A DNA stretch of 26,848 nt, taken from positions 1 to 26,848 of IMG/VR virus record IMGVR_UViG_3300032736_000302; one strand, 5' to 3'. Source of the DNA: a virus. The notes under the pieces are model-generated. The model ran no database searches. It worked only from the letters and a program-made list of their open reading frames with translations, and had not been told where the DNA came from. How positions within the stretch are numbered: the first letter of the stretch is position 1; the number at the start of each line of letters is the position of its first letter. The position numbers were made by a program, and so were the translations under genes. Below are positions 23,011 through 26,848 of this stretch, one piece after another.

Positions 23011-24570
23011 CTATCTCCCAGATAAATACGGTTCAAGCATCGCTATAATTTCGTCGGCGCGGCCATCATCCCACCGATCAAGCATCCCTGGCAAATCGTT
23101 CGCCGCCAGGACTTCGGCCTTGGCATGATCGCAATATTGTTTGGCCACGTCTTTTGTGACAGACAGCAAGCTTGTCACCGTTGAGACATGACCGCCAAAG
23201 AAAACCGCCACCCACTCCCGAAAGGCGTCGGCATCACCGGCGAGGCGCAAGGCGCTCTTTCGCATGGCCGCGGCCTCTTTGGCAACCAGCTTCTTGACTT
23301 GCGCCGCCTGGCTGTCATCCGTCAATCCTGAATTATTTGGCGCCGCATTCGTCGGCATCACCAACTTGTCCCCGCCGGCGATCGGATTCATGCCTTCGAT
23401 TACGCGCACTTCGTTCGACGTCATCCACGGCGGGTGCCCACCGGACCCCAAAGCCTTCGCAAAGTATTCGGCTCGGGATAGACTATCGCCGCGCATAAGC
23501 GCGTCCATGTTAAACTTTGCGCTATAAATTCCGGTCGCAACGATCAGATCCCGCCGAATCGCCTGCTCAATTCTCCTGGCCCAAGGGCGCAAGGTGTACT
23601 TCACAAAGTCGATGGCCTGGGCTTCCACGGTCGCCCGGTTTGTCTGGTCATCAATTCCGAGCATATGGAGCGGGACGCGAAACCGCTGGGCAACCAAAGT
23701 GACTTGCCATTTCCGCGCTTCCAGCAATTGTGCATCCTTGGCCGTATCGCTGCCTCGCTCGAACTTCATGCCTTCCTGCAAAACGATTGGGCGATGCGCG
23801 TTCTCAATCCCCGCGGCTGTCCGCATCAAACTATTGATCAAATTTTTCTGGGCGTCCGACGTCAACGTCGCTGGATGGATCAGAAATCCGCCAATATTCA
23901 ATTTGTTAGAGAATACCCGCGAAGCATAGGCATCCGCCGCCATGCCCAAGCCAATGTCTTCCGCCGCAAGGTCGACCACGCGCAGACCGGTTATTCCGTC
24001 GCCGGAAAGCCCTGGGAACCGAAACATCTCTTCTTGCAATAGGACGCGCGTGGTCCCGTTCGGCTCACTGATTTTGAATCGCAATGTCCCGTCCGACAAT
24101 CGTTCGGCTTTTACTCTGGACGTCCGGATAGGCAGCAATTGGTCGACGGCGCCACGGCGGCCGGGCACTATCTCCGCATAACCCGTTCCTTCGAGAACGG
24201 CGTTGAGCATCATAAATTCCCAGAACTCGACGGCCGTTTGTGATTGGTTTGGCTGATACCGAATCAATTCATCGAGCGGATGATTTGGCGCCGGCTCGCG
24301 GCCGGCAGCGCCCATGTCTCGGTACATTTGCAGGGGCATGGTGGCCATGGTTTCGGCGAGAACTTTGACCACCGCATAAACGGCGGAGGCTTTAAGCGCA
24401 ATTTGCGGAGAGACGACCATGCCAGATTGGGTTTCTCTTCCGCCGAAGCCTTCATACCAGAAATCATCCGCGGCGCCAGGGCGAGGCGTCTTCTCAGAAA
24501 ACCACGGCAAGGCAGATGCAAATTGACCAGCACGCCAGGCAACCGCTACGCTTTTATTAATCCAGCCCAT
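23011..24570 (-). CDS. Portal protein (HK97 type)
   Basis: The ATG at 24570 with GAGG 5 bases upstream gives 519 aa; a longer frame from 24642 overlaps the terminase gene and is not needed. The body matches HK97-type portals: KASAVYAVVKVLAETMATMP, LQMYRDMGAAG, EFWEFMMLNAVLEGTGYAEI, and the characteristic RVPLHMLGIDDQTNRATVEA. The portal forms the dodecameric DNA channel at one capsid vertex. The last 120 residues are Ala-rich and helical (KKLVAKEAAAMRKSALRLAG), likely the crown region. It lies between terminase and protease, as usual. Confidence 0.93.
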   Translation of the reverse strand: MGWINKSVAVAWRAGQFASALPWFSEKTPRPGAADDFWYEGFGGRETQSGMVVSPQIALKASAVYAVVKVLAETMATMPLQMYRDMGAAGREPAPNHPLDELIRYQPNQSQTAVEFWEFMMLNAVLEGTGYAEIVPGRRGAVDQLLPIRTSRVKAERLSDGTLRFKISEPNGTTRVLLQEEMFRFPGLSGDGITGLRVVDLAAEDIGLGMAADAYASRVFSNKLNIGGFLIHPATLTSDAQKNLINSLMRTAAGIENAHRPIVLQEGMKFERGSDTAKDAQLLEARKWQVTLVAQRFRVPLHMLGIDDQTNRATVEAQAIDFVKYTLRPWARRIEQAIRRDLIVATGIYSAKFNMDALMRGDSLSRAEYFAKALGSGGHPPWMTSNEVRVIEGMNPIAGGDKLVMPTNAAPNNSGLTDDSQAAQVKKLVAKEAAAMRKSALRLAGDADAFREWVAVFFGGHVSTVTSLLSVTKDVAKQYCDHAKAEVLAANDLPGMLDRWDDGRADEIIAMLEPYLSGR

Positions 24571-24577
24571 ATCAGCC

Positions 24578-26281
24578 TCACATAAAAACGTCTTCGGATT
24601 CGTAAATTGACGGCTTGTGTTCGTCGGCCAACCAGCGTGCAAGAGCCATCAAAATCGCAATCACGCCGTCAATCTTGTTTTCCGGTCGTTCTTTTCTGGG
24701 ATAGATATTGTCTTTGTTATCCAAATGGCAGACGACATTCGATACCATCCAAGCCAGCACAGGACAACCGTCGTGATGAAAGCGGCCCGAGATGACCAGC
24801 GCCTCAAGTTCTTTCATGGGCTCCGAAAAACTCAAAACGGTTGGGCGCACCTCGACCATTTCAAAACCCTCGTCACTCATTCGGGTTGAAAATTGCGTGG
24901 CCTGGAAGGGATCGTATGCAACCTCTCGGATCGTATATTTGCCGATTGAATCTTTTAGGTCGTCCTCGATTCGAGAGTAGTCAATGATATTGCCGGGCGT
25001 AGCAATCAAGCGCCCCTCAATTTCCCAGCCTTCGTATTGGCTATTGGTTCCATTTTGGATTGTCTCTTCCGGGAGATAGTATTGCCCGAAGGCATAGTAA
25101 TGATCGACGCCATCGATCTTTCGGCGAAACAAACTAGCCCGGGCCGCAATGTCAATTTTACTGGCCAGGTCGAGCCCGCCGATGCACTCTTCGCCGGCGA
25201 AGTCTGCAATGTCCAAGGTTGGATCGCCCGCACGGTCCCAAGCCCTCATATCCATCCAGGCGGTGTCGGCGTTGGCCCAGACGTTCATTCGCTTTGTCAC
25301 GAAATTGTTCTGGGCCGAAGGCATCTCCATAGCCTTGCGACATTGCCGCGCGATATCTTCCACATAGACGCTGACGCCAAGATTGGGATTTGCCTTTGCC
25401 CAAACCTTCGGATCGGTCCAATCGTCGCCATCATCGATGCTGTAAATTATTCCGAAAAAAGTATCGTCTTCTGTTAGCCCCTGCAGGATCTTCGTGAGAT
25501 AGGTTCGCAGTTCGTAACAGATCCCGGCGCGATTGGATCCGGCGGTAGTGATTATCCACATCATCGATTGAAGTCTGGCGCCGGTGCCCGTCTCGATCAC
25601 GTCATAAACGGCGCGCGTCTTATGGGCGTGCAGTTCATCGATGATGGCAATGTGCGGGTTTTTCCCTTCGAGCGATCCACTCTCCGAATGCAATGGCACG
25701 AAAGACGAGCCGGTGGACTGGACGTTGATGTTGTGGGCCAAAACCTCGACGCCGAATTTCTCGCGCAACTCGGGAGATCTCTGGACCATTTGCTTGGCTA
25801 CATCGAAAACGATCTTCGCCTGATCGCGATTGACCGCCGCCGCGTAAATCTCCGCGCCCTCTTCCCCATCGTCGGTAAGACCATAAAGGCCGACGCCGGC
25901 CGCCTTTGTTGACTTGGCATTTTTCCGGGCCACCTCTTCGTAGGACGTTCGAAAGCGCCGCGTTTTGTCAATTCGGTGTTCCCATCCAAATGCCACCGCA
26001 AGGCCGAAACATTGCCAGGGCTCCAATCGAATGCGCTCTCGCCGTTTGGCCCAGGCGCCTTTGACGTGGTGCATATGCTCAATGAAATCGCAGATGGCTT
26101 CGGCGCGATCCACGTTGAATTCATAGGGCCAGGACTCGTCTTCGTCGGATCGAACCATGTCCTTGCTTTGGCGCTCGCAGGCTAAAATGGTCCACTTCCC
26201 AGCCACAATATTGCCGCCGATAACATCGTCCGCATACTGCATGGCCGAGGTGACATATGGCCCGATGTCGTCCGTCGTCAT
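24578..26281 (-). CDS. terL: Terminase large subunit (packaging ATPase/nuclease)
   Basis: The 567-aa protein has an ATPase domain with the Walker A-like RKNAKST at 119-125, Walker B IAIIDE at 211-216, and a coupling motif ITTAGSN at 244-250. The C-terminal nuclease has the acidic positions D371 and D377 (GGLDLASKID), D457 (AYDPFQA) and D538 (NKIDGVIA). This is the HK97/P27-type Terminase_1 pattern. It powers DNA packaging and cuts the concatemer. The ATG overlaps the small subunit stop (ATGA). Confidence 0.96.
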   Translation of the reverse strand: MTTDDIGPYVTSAMQYADDVIGGNIVAGKWTILACERQSKDMVRSDEDESWPYEFNVDRAEAICDFIEHMHHVKGAWAKRRERIRLEPWQCFGLAVAFGWEHRIDKTRRFRTSYEEVARKNAKSTKAAGVGLYGLTDDGEEGAEIYAAAVNRDQAKIVFDVAKQMVQRSPELREKFGVEVLAHNINVQSTGSSFVPLHSESGSLEGKNPHIAIIDELHAHKTRAVYDVIETGTGARLQSMMWIITTAGSNRAGICYELRTYLTKILQGLTEDDTFFGIIYSIDDGDDWTDPKVWAKANPNLGVSVYVEDIARQCRKAMEMPSAQNNFVTKRMNVWANADTAWMDMRAWDRAGDPTLDIADFAGEECIGGLDLASKIDIAARASLFRRKIDGVDHYYAFGQYYLPEETIQNGTNSQYEGWEIEGRLIATPGNIIDYSRIEDDLKDSIGKYTIREVAYDPFQATQFSTRMSDEGFEMVEVRPTVLSFSEPMKELEALVISGRFHHDGCPVLAWMVSNVVCHLDNKDNIYPRKERPENKIDGVIAILMALARWLADEHKPSIYESEDVFM

Positions 26282-26736
26282 GCTCTGCCCTGCTTATCCC
26301 AAGCCGACGCGGTTTCTTTCTTGGTGGCGGTGACGCCGCTCATGGACGATGGCGTCATCCCGAATTCCCGCGCGGCTCGCAACATTTGATCCATGGCTTT
26401 GTCAGAAATGGTCAAGGCTGCGGACTTCATGGGAAAGCCGTTGGGAGACATGACCAGCGCCCCGTATTTTTGAATGTTTTTCTCGGCATCAATCCAGCGA
26501 CCGTAGGCCACGCAATACGCCATCAAGGCGGATCGATAAATGTCACTCAGAAGGCCAAGTTTGAAAAGCATCGGCGCCACGCGCAACCACTCTTCGCGCG
26601 CATCATCGCCGAGCATGTCGGGACATTCCGGAATGGACAACTCGGGCTTGGGTTCATCCTTGTTCGGCGGACGCTTGCCGGGATTGCCCCTGACCATACT
26701 GAGTACCGTTGGCTTTTTGGGTCGGCCTGCCGCCAT
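26278..26736 (-). CDS. terS: Terminase small subunit (P27 family)
   Basis: The ATG at 26736 (152 aa) is preferred because the protein then begins MAAGRPKKPTVLSMVRGNPG, the typical P27 start, although its ribosome site is weak (AAGGGG about 11 bases upstream). An in-frame ATG at 26799 would add 21 non-family residues. The rest shows DAREEWLRVAPMLFKLGLLS, then ALMAYCVAYGRWIDAEKNIQ, also typical. It recognises phage DNA at the pac or cos site. It is translationally coupled to the large subunit. Confidence 0.88.
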   Translation of the reverse strand: MAAGRPKKPTVLSMVRGNPGKRPPNKDEPKPELSIPECPDMLGDDAREEWLRVAPMLFKLGLLSDIYRSALMAYCVAYGRWIDAEKNIQKYGALVMSPNGFPMKSAALTISDKAMDQMLRAAREFGMTPSSMSGVTATKKETASAWDKQGRA

Positions 26737-26799
26737 CGAAATTACTGCCCCTTCGGTCGGAACCCCCCCTTCGGAATTTCGCGACCATAAAATATTCAT

Positions 26800-26848
26800 T
26801 ACCCCACCGGTCTAGTCGGATCGACCCACTAAAAATGGACCCCCCCAC
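26800..26848. other. Short leader before the terminase genes, no gene seen
   Basis: These 49 bases hold a seven-C tract near the window edge (26840-26846); a second lies inside the terS upstream frame (26763-26769). The stretch between holds AAAAATGGA and TCGGATCGACCC. No promoter can be called. It may be part of a packaging region, but the window ends here. Confidence 0.3.

Noticed and set aside
26654-26848. Minus-strand frame entering from the right edge
   Set aside because: It overlaps terS in another frame and is low complexity.
1-26848. CRISPR arrays, tRNA genes and insertion sequences
   Set aside because: No regularly spaced repeats, cloverleaf-like sequence or transposase was seen on either strand.

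Overview
This window looks like 26.8 kb of the packaging, head and tail late operon of a siphovirus (Caudoviricetes, lambda/HK97-type) or a prophage of that kind. Almost everything is on the minus strand, so transcription runs from the right edge to the left. Moderately high GC and tail-tip protein families common in alphaproteobacterial phages and gene transfer agents suggest an alphaproteobacterial host. That is inference only: no host gene, tRNA, integrase or attachment site is visible.

In transcription order, the packaging and head module (26.7-19.2 kb) holds a P27-type small terminase, large terminase, portal, S49 prohead protease with a long C-terminal tail, HK97-fold major capsid protein, a small abundant-type structural protein flanked by two related GC hairpins (one a textbook terminator) and a small unknown protein. 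The connector and tail module (12.4 kb to the left edge) holds an Ig-like fibre-type protein, head-tail connector, head-tail adaptor, DUF3168 tail terminator, a small acidic protein, tail tube, gpG/gpGT tail assembly chaperones made by a -1 frameshift, an HK97 gp10-like protein, a tape measure, four tail-tip proteins ending in a 937-aa gpJ homologue, a C1q-like fibre and small genes ending in a holin-like protein cut by the left edge.

Between these modules (19.2-12.4 kb) sits an accessory cassette: an MptE/DUF115-like protein, a J-domain cochaperone, a polysaccharide pyruvyl transferase-like protein, a GT2-like and a DXD-type glycosyltransferase, two methyltransferase-like proteins and a capsule-synthesis/GT-B-like protein. 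Most are joined by ATGA or TGATG overlaps. This is a candidate system for decorating virions, or altering host surface glycans, made together with the virion proteins. A lone plus-strand homing-endonuclease-like gene lies inside it.

The most unusual observation is a 52-bp perfect direct repeat. One copy is the -1 frameshift element of the tail chaperone gene (slippery GGGAAAC, 6-nt spacer, stem-loop). The other lies 5.1 kb away inside a small cassette gene, and removing those 52 bp rejoins that gene into one 73-codon reading frame. A second disrupted frame is seen in the J-domain gene, at a run of seven A residues.
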